35,294 nucleotides of DNA from the NCBI GenBank assembly GCA_964461295.1, contig CAYWTX010000346.1:1-35294 (forward strand), given 5' to 3'. Every line of letters starts with the position of its first letter. Position 1 is the first letter of the stretch. Under the pieces are notes generated by a model, which did no database searches, had not been told where the DNA came from, and saw nothing but the letters and a program-made list of their open reading frames with translations. Made by a program: the position numbers and the translations under genes. This document shows, piece after piece, positions 1 to 6,409 of the stretch. The DNA is from CAYWTX01 sp964461295. GTDB lineage: Bacteria; Planctomycetota; Phycisphaerae; SM23-33.

Positions 1-293
1 CACCCGACCGTGCCGACACGGCACGGTTGCCCCCGAACCGGTGACCGGTTCCATCGCGGGCGCGGGCGGGAGCGAGGACCGCCACGGGGAAGGCGTCGTC
101 TTTGCGGGATTCCAACAGAGCCGTCCCTTAGGGACGGTTGCCCCCGAACCGGTGACCGGTTCCATCGCGGGCGCGGGCGGGAGCGGTCCCTCATCCGCAC
201 CCGACCGTGCCGACACGGCACGGCTCTGTTGGGTTGCCGAGTCGCTCACCGGGTTCGTTGATCCCGGTTCCATCGCGTCCGCGGGCGGGAGCC
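1..293. repeat. Cluster of palindromic and direct repeats
   Basis: A 52-bp segment occurs twice without change (23-74 and 134-185), and a degenerate third copy lies near 230-293. A 26-bp segment containing the hairpin CCGTGCC-GACAC-GGCACGG occurs at 1-26 and again at 198-223. A related hairpin lies on the opposite strand at about 114-140 (CCGTCCC-TTA-GGGACGG); it keeps the flank AACAGAG next to the stem but has a different stem sequence. The frame starting at base 2 is open through the cluster, but its translation is low-complexity. The right flank (CGGCTCTGTT-like) and left flank (ACCG) recur near 26061-26090 and inside the ABC permease at 28151-28339, so this is one dispersed family. Confidence 0.85.
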
Positions 294-373
294 GACCCTC
301 ATCCGACCCCCTGGCGATTGGTTTGACCGACGCGGCATCGGTCAAAGGCAGAATCGGCGATTCACCTGACAGC

Positions 374-480
374 AGCAAGAAGCCCGCCCGCGAGGTTGCC
401 GTGGAGTTGCTGGGCCGCATGGGCACGGCCGCGTCCGTGCCGCACCTGCGGAAGATGACCGAAAGCCTGACCGGTCGGCG
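374..480 (+). pseudogene. Possible HEAT-repeat protein remnant
   Basis: In the frame that is open from the left window edge, about 30 residues near 380-475 read like a helical HEAT/PBS-lyase repeat (AVELLGRMGTAASVPHLRKM). The same frame is low-complexity repeat before this point and shows no recognisable protein after it. It runs without a stop to 940, inside tig. It may be the end of a decayed or frameshifted HEAT-repeat gene, or chance. No start codon or ribosome-binding site can be assigned. Confidence 0.22.
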
Positions 481-580
481 CGAGCCGTTGGCGATCGGCG
501 TCCACGCCGGAGGCGTCATCGACCCGATCACCGGGCGGGTTCGCCCAAGTAGCGCGCGCAAATCAGTCCAATGTTCGTTG

Positions 581-609
581 TTGACGCCCCCGGCGAAAGT
601 CCGCATAAT
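581..609 (+). promoter_or_regulatory. Sigma70-type promoter for the tig operon
   Basis: TTGACG (581-586) and CATAAT (604-609) are separated by exactly 17 bases and match the -35 and -10 consensus at 5 of 6 positions each. Transcription would start near 616, leaving an untranslated leader of about 110 nt before tig. This is the first good promoter upstream of tig-clpP-clpP. Prediction by eye only. Confidence 0.6.
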
Positions 610-726
610 GCCGCATTCTCCGGGGTCGCCGCCTATAGTTGCGTACCGTCGGAGCGGGTTCCGCGTTGTCGGGGGCGTGCCTCGTGGCCGCCTGGACACA
701 ACGCCTCTTTCGCATAAGGTGCTGTC

Positions 727-2331
727 ATGCCGGACCAGACCCAAGATCCCGTCAACGAAGGTGCCCTCTCCGCGCCCGCGGCCGAACAGGCCGAAGGCCA
801 GGTCGCCCAACCCCAGTCCGAAGCGGCCGAGGACCAGAACGACCAGCCCCGTGCCGAAGCGACCTGCGAAGGCGAGATCGACGAGCCCCAGGACGAAGCC
901 GCCGAAGCCCAAGCCGAGGCCGAGATCGAGTACCCCGTGAACATTGAGGACGCCGGGACGCTCCGCAAGAAGGTCACCGTCACCGTGCCGGCCAAGGCCA
1001 TCGCCGACAAGCGAAACGAGATGTTCGGCGAGATGACCAATTCGGCCTTGGTGCCGGGTTTCCGTATCGGGCACGCTCCGCGGCGGCTGCTGGAGAAGCG
1101 ATTCGGCAAGGAGATCGCCCGCGACGTCCGCAACGCCGTCGTCGGCGCATCGCTGGGCTCGGTGCTCGAGAAGCAGAAGCTGCGCGTCCTGGGCCAGCCG
1201 GATCTGGACCCCGAGAAGATCGAGGTGCCGGAGGAGGGCGACCTGACGTACAGCTTCGAGGTGGAGGTCGCGCCGGACTTCACGCTGCCGCCGCTGGAAG
1301 GCATCAAGGTCAATCGCCCCACCATCGAGGTCGATGACGCCCGCGTCAACGAGGCCCTGGAACGTATCCGCAGCCAGGACGCCCGCTTGGAGCAGACCGA
1401 CGGCCCGGCCGGCGAGCGCGACGTGGTCAATGCGCAGATGAAGCTGCGTGGAGAGGGGATCGAGGAAGTGGTCAAGCCCATCGCCCTGCGCGTGGTGCCG
1501 GGGCAGATCGAGGGCATTCCGCTGGTGGACCTGGGCAAGGAACTGGCCGGCAAGAAGGTCGGGGACAGGCTGACGCTGACGGCCAAGGTGTCCGAGGCCC
1601 ATCCGACCGAAGCGTGGCGCGGCAAGGACGTGACCATCGACCTGGAGATCGTGCAGGTTCGCCACAGCGTCCTGCCCGAACTGAACGACGAGTACGCCGG
1701 GAAGTTGGGCCACGATTCGATGGCGGATCTGCGGGTCGCCCTGGGCGCGAGGCTGAAGGTGCAGGTGAGCTACGAGACGCGCCGCGCGATGCACGAGCAG
1801 GTGCGCGAGTATCTGCTTGCCGGCACGGTGTTCGAGCTGCCCGAGGGCGTGGTGACCCGCCACACGGCCCGCGTGATGCAGCGGCGCGCGATCGAGCTGC
1901 TCCGCATCGGCTTCACCCGCGAGCAGATCGAGGAGCGGCTGACGCAGATTCAGGCGGCGGCCGGCGACGAGGCCCGCCACGACCTCAAGCTGTCGTTCAT
2001 CCTTCAGCGGATCGCCGAGGAACGGAAGATCGACGTCGCCGACGAGGAAATCAACGCTCGCGTGGCGGCGGTTGCCCAGCAGCAGCAGCGCCGGCCCGAA
2101 CGTCTGCGGGCTGAGATGGAAGCCGACGGCTCGCTGGAGCAGCTCGTCGTGTCGATCCAGGAGGAAAAGGTCTTGGAGAAGCTCCTGGAAGAGGCCGAAA
2201 TAACTACCACCGCGATCTCGAGCGAGGAAGCGCCCCAGGGCGCCCCGGCCGAGGAAGCGGTCCAAGGCGAGACAAAGGCCCAGGGCGAGGCAAAGCAAGA
2301 CGATGGAGCATCGCATGAACCAGTGGCCTGA
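727..2331 (+). CDS. tig: Trigger factor (ribosome-associated chaperone and prolyl isomerase family)
   Basis: Trigger factor binds the ribosomal exit tunnel and holds nascent chains in the cytoplasm. The ribosome-docking signature GFRxGxxP is present as GFRIGHAP at residues 111-118, within an N-terminal domain of about residues 72-215. A PPIase-like middle segment follows (about 225-320; FKBP landmarks are weak), then the helical C-terminal chaperone domain (about 325-490). At 534 aa it is longer than the usual 430-450. The excess is an acidic, Ala/Glu/Gln-rich N-terminal extension of about 67 residues and an acidic tail of about 45 residues. ATG 727 is preceded by AAGG at 716-719. The 3' end overlaps the start of clpP1, suggesting coupled translation of chaperone and protease. 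Confidence 0.95.
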   Translation: MPDQTQDPVNEGALSAPAAEQAEGQVAQPQSEAAEDQNDQPRAEATCEGEIDEPQDEAAEAQAEAEIEYPVNIEDAGTLRKKVTVTVPAKAIADKRNEMFGEMTNSALVPGFRIGHAPRRLLEKRFGKEIARDVRNAVVGASLGSVLEKQKLRVLGQPDLDPEKIEVPEEGDLTYSFEVEVAPDFTLPPLEGIKVNRPTIEVDDARVNEALERIRSQDARLEQTDGPAGERDVVNAQMKLRGEGIEEVVKPIALRVVPGQIEGIPLVDLGKELAGKKVGDRLTLTAKVSEAHPTEAWRGKDVTIDLEIVQVRHSVLPELNDEYAGKLGHDSMADLRVALGARLKVQVSYETRRAMHEQVREYLLAGTVFELPEGVVTRHTARVMQRRAIELLRIGFTREQIEERLTQIQAAAGDEARHDLKLSFILQRIAEERKIDVADEEINARVAAVAQQQQRRPERLRAEMEADGSLEQLVVSIQEEKVLEKLLEEAEITTTAISSEEAPQGAPAEEAVQGETKAQGEAKQDDGASHEPVA

Positions 2332-2932
2332 CGTGCGAAGCCAGGCCCACCGCGAGTACGTGGCGCGGCGGGAGATGACGCTCGAGGAACGCCTGGCCGA
2401 GGAACGCATCGTGTTCCTCTGGGGCGAGATTCGCACCGCCTCGGCCGGGGGGCTCATCATGCGTCTGCTGGAGTTGCAGGCCAAGCAGCCCACGCGCGAC
2501 ATCAACCTGTACATCAATTCCCCCGGCGGCGACGTCGACGACACGCTGGCCATCTACGACACGATGCAGTTCCTCACCTGCGACGTGGCGACGTATGTCG
2601 TCGGGCAGGCCGCCAGCGGCGCGGCGATCGTCGCCGCCTCCGGGACCAAGGGCAAGCGGTTCGCCCTGCCGCACAGCAAGATCATGATCCACCAGCCCTG
2701 GGGCGGAGTCACCGGCCAGGCCGCCGACATCAAGATCCAGGCCGAGGAAATCCTCAAGGCCAAGCGGCTGCTCAACGAGTTGCTGGCCAAGCACACCGGC
2801 CGCGACGTTGACCTCATCGAGCAGGAGACCGAACGCGACCGATACATGTCGCCGCAGGAGGCGGTGGCGTACGGAATCGTGGACGAGATCGTCCAGGCCC
2901 CGCCGGGCAAGGGCAAGAAGAAGAGCGAGTAG
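2315..2932 (+). CDS. clpP: ATP-dependent Clp protease proteolytic subunit, paralogue 1
   Basis: Serine peptidase (family S14) that degrades proteins fed to it by a Clp ATPase. Counting from ATG 2315 the catalytic residues are Ser101 (in GQAASGAA), His126 (in MIHQP) and Asp175 (in ERDRYMS), so the triad is complete. The usual Met after the active serine is Gly here. The N-terminus lacks the typical VPxVIEQ axial-loop sequence seen in the next gene, and the tail is lysine-rich. GGAG at 2305-2308 lies six bases before ATG 2315; ATG 2303 would add four residues but has a weaker site. The gene begins inside the end of tig and precedes a second clpP by 11 bases. The two subunits may form a mixed tetradecamer (inference). 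Confidence 0.95.
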   Translation: MNQWPDVRSQAHREYVARREMTLEERLAEERIVFLWGEIRTASAGGLIMRLLELQAKQPTRDINLYINSPGGDVDDTLAIYDTMQFLTCDVATYVVGQAASGAAIVAASGTKGKRFALPHSKIMIHQPWGGVTGQAADIKIQAEEILKAKRLLNELLAKHTGRDVDLIEQETERDRYMSPQEAVAYGIVDEIVQAPPGKGKKKSE

Positions 2933-2943
2933 GACAGCCAACT

Positions 2944-3573
2944 ATGCCATTTAACCAGCACCTCGTGCCGATCGTGATCGAGCAGAGCGGGCGCGGCGAG
3001 CGGGCCTACGACATCTACAGCCGCCTCCTCCGCGACCGGATCATCTTCTTGTCGGGCCCCATCGACGACGACACGGCCAACCTCGTCGTCGCACAACTGC
3101 TGTTCCTCAGCAACGAGGACCCCAAGGCCGACGTCAGCATGTACATCAACTCCCCCGGCGGCAGCATCTCCGCCGGAATGGCCATCATGGACACCATGGC
3201 CTTCGTCCGCCCCGAAGTGGCCACCTACTGCGTGGGCATGGCCGCGTCCATGGGGGCGGTCCTCCTGGCCGCGGGCGCCAAGGGCAAGCGATCCTGCCTG
3301 CCCAACAGCCGCGTGCTCATCCACCAGCCGCTGATCGCCGGCGTGATGACCGGGCCGGCCACCGAACTGGACATCGAGGCCCGCGAGATCCTCCGCCTCC
3401 GCCGCCGCCTGTACGAAATCCTCGGCGGCTTCACCGGCCAGACCGTCGAGCAGATCGAACGCGACTGCGACCGCAACAAGTGGCTGACGGCCGAGGAAGC
3501 CGTCGCCTACGGCTGCATCGACAAAATCCTGGAACGTATGCCGGAGACCGAAGTCAAGCCGGCGGGACAGTAG
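2944..3573 (+). CDS. clpP: ATP-dependent Clp protease proteolytic subunit, paralogue 2, with Asn at the catalytic Asp position
   Basis: This is the more canonical ClpP of the pair: 209 aa, with an N-terminal LVPIVIEQ axial-loop segment, GMAASMGA around Ser102 and VLIHQP around His127. Aligned by eye with E. coli ClpP (IERDTERDRFLS, where the second D before RF is catalytic), the matching segment IERDCDRNKWLT places Asn178 at the catalytic Asp position. Asp176 is two residues away. A Ser-His-Asn triad is known in Listeria ClpP1, so the subunit may be active only in a hetero-complex. No clpX follows; a lipoprotein gene does. It is 11 bases downstream of clpP1 and almost certainly co-transcribed with it. 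Confidence 0.95.
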   Translation: MPFNQHLVPIVIEQSGRGERAYDIYSRLLRDRIIFLSGPIDDDTANLVVAQLLFLSNEDPKADVSMYINSPGGSISAGMAIMDTMAFVRPEVATYCVGMAASMGAVLLAAGAKGKRSCLPNSRVLIHQPLIAGVMTGPATELDIEAREILRLRRRLYEILGGFTGQTVEQIERDCDRNKWLTAEEAVAYGCIDKILERMPETEVKPAGQ

Positions 3574-3600
3574 CGATTGCCGATTGCCGATCGACGATCG
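3574..3600. repeat. GATTGC-type short repeat after clpP2
   Basis: Directly after the clpP2 stop the sequence repeats GATTGCC twice, followed by GATCGACGATC. The same GATTGC word builds the long inverted repeat at 12698-12843. It appears to be a dispersed noncoding repeat; its function is unknown. Confidence 0.45.
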
Positions 3601-3645
3601 CGGACCCGGAAACGCTTGCTGTGTTCTTGAGGGCTGGCTGCTTCC

Positions 3646-4392
3646 GTGCCCGTTCGAACACGAACCATGGTGACCCTCGGGAAGAACAACTCGGCTTCTT
3701 CCAGGCCCCAAGGGGCGACAGGTTCCCAACCGGGGCGCAAGGGCTCGTTCGCGCGTTTCTTCCCTGTCCTGATCGCCCGGGGGGCGACAGCGGGCTTCGC
3801 CTCGCTGTTGCTGCTGTTCGCCGCCGCCGGTTGCCAGGACCCCCCGAAACGCGTCGCCGCCCTCACGGCCGAGCGGGACCGCCTGGCCGATCAGAACCGC
3901 GCCCTCGCGGCCCGGCTGACGGACGCCAACACGCAACTCGCCGCCCTCCAGAAGCAGAACGCCACGCTGCTGGGCCTGGGCGAGAAACGACTGGACAGGA
4001 TCCCCCAGGTCGCCCGCGTCGACATCGGCAGCCTGACCGGCGGCTTTGGCCGCGAGGGCAACGGCCCCGACAAGGGCGTGAAGGTCTTCCTCATGCCCGT
4101 GGACAAGGAAGGGTCGATCCTGAAGGCCCCCGGCTCGTTCACGATTCGCCTGTTCGACCTGGCCGCGGGGGCGCAGGAAGTGTTGCTGGGCGAGTGCCGT
4201 TACGACCTGGACGAGACGGCCAGGCGATGGTTCAGCGGCTTCCTGACCTACCACTACAGCTTCGAGTGCCCCTGGGGCCCCGCCGGGCCGCCCAGGCACG
4301 ACCAGGTCACCGTCCGCGCGGAGTTCGTGGACTACCTGACGGGCAAGACCTTCACCGCCCAGGCCGTCGCGAAGGTCAACCCGGCGAAGTAG
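3646..4392 (+). CDS. Putative coiled-coil lipoprotein
   Basis: Unrecognised protein of up to 248 aa. Basic residues followed by a hydrophobic run ending in FAAAGC give a plausible lipobox with Cys63 from the GTG 3646 start. Residues of about 68-110 form a heptad-like coiled coil rich in Ala, Leu and Gln (ALTAERDRLADQNRALAARL). The rest is a compact domain of about 135 residues with beta-rich patterns (VKVFLMPVD, FTIRLFDLAAG, VRAEFVDYLTG). It probably sits on a membrane facing the periplasm. The start is uncertain: GTG 3646 or ATG 3667, neither with a clear ribosome-binding site. The leader between start and signal core contains CCCC-AA-GGGG palindromes of the dispersed repeat type (3705-3716 and around 3775). 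Confidence 0.7.
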   Translation: MPVRTRTMVTLGKNNSASSRPQGATGSQPGRKGSFARFFPVLIARGATAGFASLLLLFAAAGCQDPPKRVAALTAERDRLADQNRALAARLTDANTQLAALQKQNATLLGLGEKRLDRIPQVARVDIGSLTGGFGREGNGPDKGVKVFLMPVDKEGSILKAPGSFTIRLFDLAAGAQEVLLGECRYDLDETARRWFSGFLTYHYSFECPWGPAGPPRHDQVTVRAEFVDYLTGKTFTAQAVAKVNPAK

Positions 4393-4464
4393 ACCGCGCG
4401 CCGGTTGTGGCGACGCCGTCAGGCGCTTCCTCGCCGACCAGAATATGGCCGCAAACGAGCGAGG

Positions 4465-4489
4465 GGCAGACTTGCTTGGCTCGTCTGCC
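4465..4489. promoter_or_regulatory. Inverted repeat over the vapBC -35 region
   Basis: GGCAGAC (4465-4471) and GTCTGCC (4483-4489) form a perfect 7-bp inverted repeat with an 11-base spacer. It covers the -35 hexamer of the predicted vapBC promoter. It could be an operator half or second operator for the VapB or VapBC complex (inference). Confidence 0.45.
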
Positions 4490-4500
4490 AAGTCTATATT
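4472..4500 (+). promoter_or_regulatory. Promoter of vapBC
   Basis: TTGCTT (4472-4477) and TATATT (4495-4500) are spaced by exactly 17 bases. Transcription would begin near 4507, about 18 nt before the vapB start codon. The -10 box lies within the operator-like palindrome at 4492-4511. Confidence 0.6.
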
Positions 4501-4511
4501 GTTGTATAGAC
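4492..4511. promoter_or_regulatory. Putative VapB operator
   Basis: GTCTATA (4492-4498) and TATAGAC (4505-4511) form a perfect 7-bp inverted repeat with a 6-base spacer. It overlaps the -10 box and likely start of transcription. AbrB-fold antitoxins typically autorepress their operon by binding such palindromes, so this is the likely autoregulatory site. Confidence 0.6.
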
Positions 4512-4524
4512 AGGAGTTCCTGCC

Positions 4525-4758
4525 ATGGTGACCACCGCCAAACTGTTCCGCAATGGGGCCAGCCAAGCCATCCGCCTGCCCAAGGAATTCCGCTTCCGGG
4601 GCAAGGAGGTCGTCATCAAGCGCCTTGGCTCGGCCGTGCTGATCTTCTCCAAGGACAAGGCATGGGACCTGATGCACGAGGCCATCGGGCAGGCGGATGA
4701 AGACTTCATGGGCGACCGCAACCAGCCCGCGAAGGCGGAAGAGCGGAAGCCGCTATGA
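4525..4758 (+). CDS. vapB: VapB-type antitoxin (SpoVT/AbrB fold)
   Basis: Antitoxin of 77 aa. It has the swapped-hairpin AbrB DNA-binding motif in its first 45 residues (AKLFRNGASQAIRLPKEFRF, then EVVIKRLG and VLIF) and an unstructured tail that would wrap the toxin. It is expected to neutralise VapC and, with it, repress the operon through the palindromes at 4465-4511. CAGGAG at 4511-4516 is a strong ribosome-binding site 8 bases before ATG 4525. The stop codon overlaps the vapC start by 4 bases (ATGA), the usual translational coupling in this family. Confidence 0.9.
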   Translation: MVTTAKLFRNGASQAIRLPKEFRFRGKEVVIKRLGSAVLIFSKDKAWDLMHEAIGQADEDFMGDRNQPAKAEERKPL

Positions 4759-5267
4759 TCCGCTACATGCTGGACACGAGCCTGTGCGTGGAGTTGCTCC
4801 GCGGTCGGGCGGGGGCGGTGGAGGACCGTCTGCGCAAGCTTCGCGTCGGCGAGGTCGCCATCTCCACCATCGCTCTGGCCGAGTTGGAGTACGGGGCAGC
4901 CAAATCCAAACGCCCGGAGCACCACCGCGAGTTGCTGGTCAAGTTCTGCGCCCCGTTGGCGGTAGTCCCTTTCGACACGGCGGCGTCGGAGCAGTACGGG
5001 CGAGTGCGCACCTTCCTGGAAGGTGAAGGCACGCCCATCGGCCCGCTCGATACGCTGATCGCTTCGCACGCCTTGTCGCTGGGGACGAAGCTGATCACGG
5101 GCAACGAGGATGAGTTCCGTCGAGTGCCTGGCCTCGCCGTCGAGAACTGGCTGCGGCAGGCCGAGCCAGGCGGCGATCGCGGCACCCGGTCCCTCACGGG
5201 CCGTCGAACAATCCCTTCGCCAGCGAGCGCACCTCGCCCGCGGTTTCTTCCACCGCGTGCACCTTGA
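4755..5267 (+). CDS. vapC: VapC toxin, PIN-domain ribonuclease, with unusual C-terminal extension
   Basis: PIN-domain endoribonuclease that cleaves RNA, typically initiator tRNA or rRNA in studied VapCs; the target here is unknown. Acidic metal-binding residues visible are Asp7 (LDTS), Glu43 (AELEYG), Asp99 (GPLDTLIASHA) and the Asn-Glu-Asp group at 117-119 (TGNEDEF). The family usually ends just after the ENW motif, at about 130-135 residues; here ENW is at 130-132 and the frame continues to residue 170 with a Pro/Arg/Ser-rich tail. The last 74 bases, encoding much of that tail, lie antisense to the end of the convergent methyltransferase gene. The extension may be a lost stop codon rather than a functional domain. 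Confidence 0.9.
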   Translation: MIRYMLDTSLCVELLRGRAGAVEDRLRKLRVGEVAISTIALAELEYGAAKSKRPEHHRELLVKFCAPLAVVPFDTAASEQYGRVRTFLEGEGTPIGPLDTLIASHALSLGTKLITGNEDEFRRVPGLAVENWLRQAEPGGDRGTRSLTGRRTIPSPASAPRPRFLPPRAP

Positions 5268-6258
5268 TGCGCGGCAGGCGCGCTTCCTTCCGCAATCGCT
5301 CCAGCTTCAGCCAGATGTCGGCCGGGGCGTACTTGCCCTGCACGGCGGCGTTGGCGAGGCGCCAGTTGTAGTAGTTGGCGAAGGCATCGAGCAGGTGGCG
5401 GTGGTCCAGCAGAAGGTCGGTCGGCACGCCGGCCTCGCTGTAGGTGCTCTGCAATTCCTCGACGTGCGCGTCGGGCCACTCGCCGCTGCCCCCCGCCGGC
5501 CATGTGGCGATCGGCTCGGTGCGGGCCAGGCGCTCGCGGATATTGTCCACGTAATTGGCCGAGAACTCCGTGCCGCAGTAGCGGCGCGAGAGGCGCTTGG
5601 CGGCGACGGCCGTCGTGCCGCTGCCGGTGAACGGGTCGAACACGATGTCGCCGGGCTTGCTGCACGCGCGGATAATGCGGTTAAGGACGCTGGTGGGCAT
5701 CTGGCAGGGGTGCCACCCCTCGCGCTCGGCGAACGTGCCGCACAGGCGGCTGTCGAACCACGTATCGTCGGGCAGCTTCCCATCAGGATTCGCCCGCTTG
5801 TCGTGGTACTCGCGCTGGCGGTCGGAGAATACCCGCACCGCCTTGTCATTGAACGTGAAGACCTTCGGATCGCGCACGAAGTAGAACAGGTGGGCGTGCG
5901 AGCGGGCGAACTTCGCCTTCGTGCACTGCCCGAACGTGTAGTACCAGATCACCCAGTTCCGCACCGTCAGGCCGAGCTTGCGCCCGATCATCCGCACTTC
6001 GGCGGCGTACTCGTCGCCGATGGCGATCCAGAAGCTGCCCGTGGGCGTCAGGGCCCGCGTGCAGGCAGCCATCCAGTCCTTGGTCCAGGCGTGGTAATCG
6101 TCGTAGGCCTTGCGGTCCTCGTAGACGTCGTACTGGTAGCCGATGTTGAACGGCGGGTCGGCGAAGACCAGGTCCGCCCAGCCTTCCGGCCTGGCGTTCA
6201 GCCATTCGACGCAGTCGGCGTTGTGAACCGCATTGAGGTCCTTCTCGTCCAATGGCAC
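5194..6258 (-). CDS. Orphan DNA methyltransferase (N4-cytosine or N6-adenine, beta-type motif order)
   Basis: Transfers methyl from S-adenosylmethionine to an exocyclic amino group in DNA. Counting from the GTG at 6258 (354 aa), the catalytic motif IV is DPPFN at about residues 34-38 and the SAM-binding motif I FDPFTGSG at about 207-214, the order of beta-group enzymes such as CcrM. The segment between them would hold target recognition. About 100 further C-terminal residues are unassigned. GTG was chosen because GGAGG lies 7 bases upstream; an ATG at 6330 would add 24 residues encoded by a repeat. No restriction endonuclease gene is adjacent, so this looks like an orphan enzyme. It converges on vapC and overlaps its end by 74 bases. 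Confidence 0.88.
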   Translation of the reverse strand: MPLDEKDLNAVHNADCVEWLNARPEGWADLVFADPPFNIGYQYDVYEDRKAYDDYHAWTKDWMAACTRALTPTGSFWIAIGDEYAAEVRMIGRKLGLTVRNWVIWYYTFGQCTKAKFARSHAHLFYFVRDPKVFTFNDKAVRVFSDRQREYHDKRANPDGKLPDDTWFDSRLCGTFAEREGWHPCQMPTSVLNRIIRACSKPGDIVFDPFTGSGTTAVAAKRLSRRYCGTEFSANYVDNIRERLARTEPIATWPAGGSGEWPDAHVEELQSTYSEAGVPTDLLLDHRHLLDAFANYYNWRLANAAVQGKYAPADIWLKLERLRKEARLPRIKVHAVEETAGEVRSLAKGLFDGP

Positions 6259-6275
6259 GGCGCAGCCTCCGGGAT

Positions 6276-6309
6276 CAGTGTCAGGTGTCGAGGGCAGTGT
6301 CAGGTGTCG
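6276..6309. repeat. Direct repeat upstream of the methyltransferase
   Basis: CAGTGTCAGGTGTCG occurs at 6276-6290 and again at 6295-6309, and partial copies of GGTGTCG follow. It lies in the 151-bp gap between the secreted two-domain protein and the methyltransferase, just upstream of the latter's ribosome-binding site. Confidence 0.6.
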
Positions 6310-6409
6310 TGCGTCGAGAGTCAAGGGCAAGAGCGTCGGGTGTCGGCAGGAGGCAACCGATCTCCGTCACACGCTGGAGGGTTTGTCCCTCCCGACCACC
6401 GGGCGCCGG

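Noticed and set aside
41..940. A 299-codon frame overlapping the repeats and the start of tig
   Set aside because: Most of it is repeat-derived or basic Pro/Ser/Arg nonsense, and its end overlaps tig in another frame. Only the short HEAT-like piece is kept, as a weak remnant.
2554..4677. A 707-codon minus-strand open frame across clpP genes and vapB
   Set aside because: It is antisense to well-supported genes, with biased composition and no recognisable motifs.
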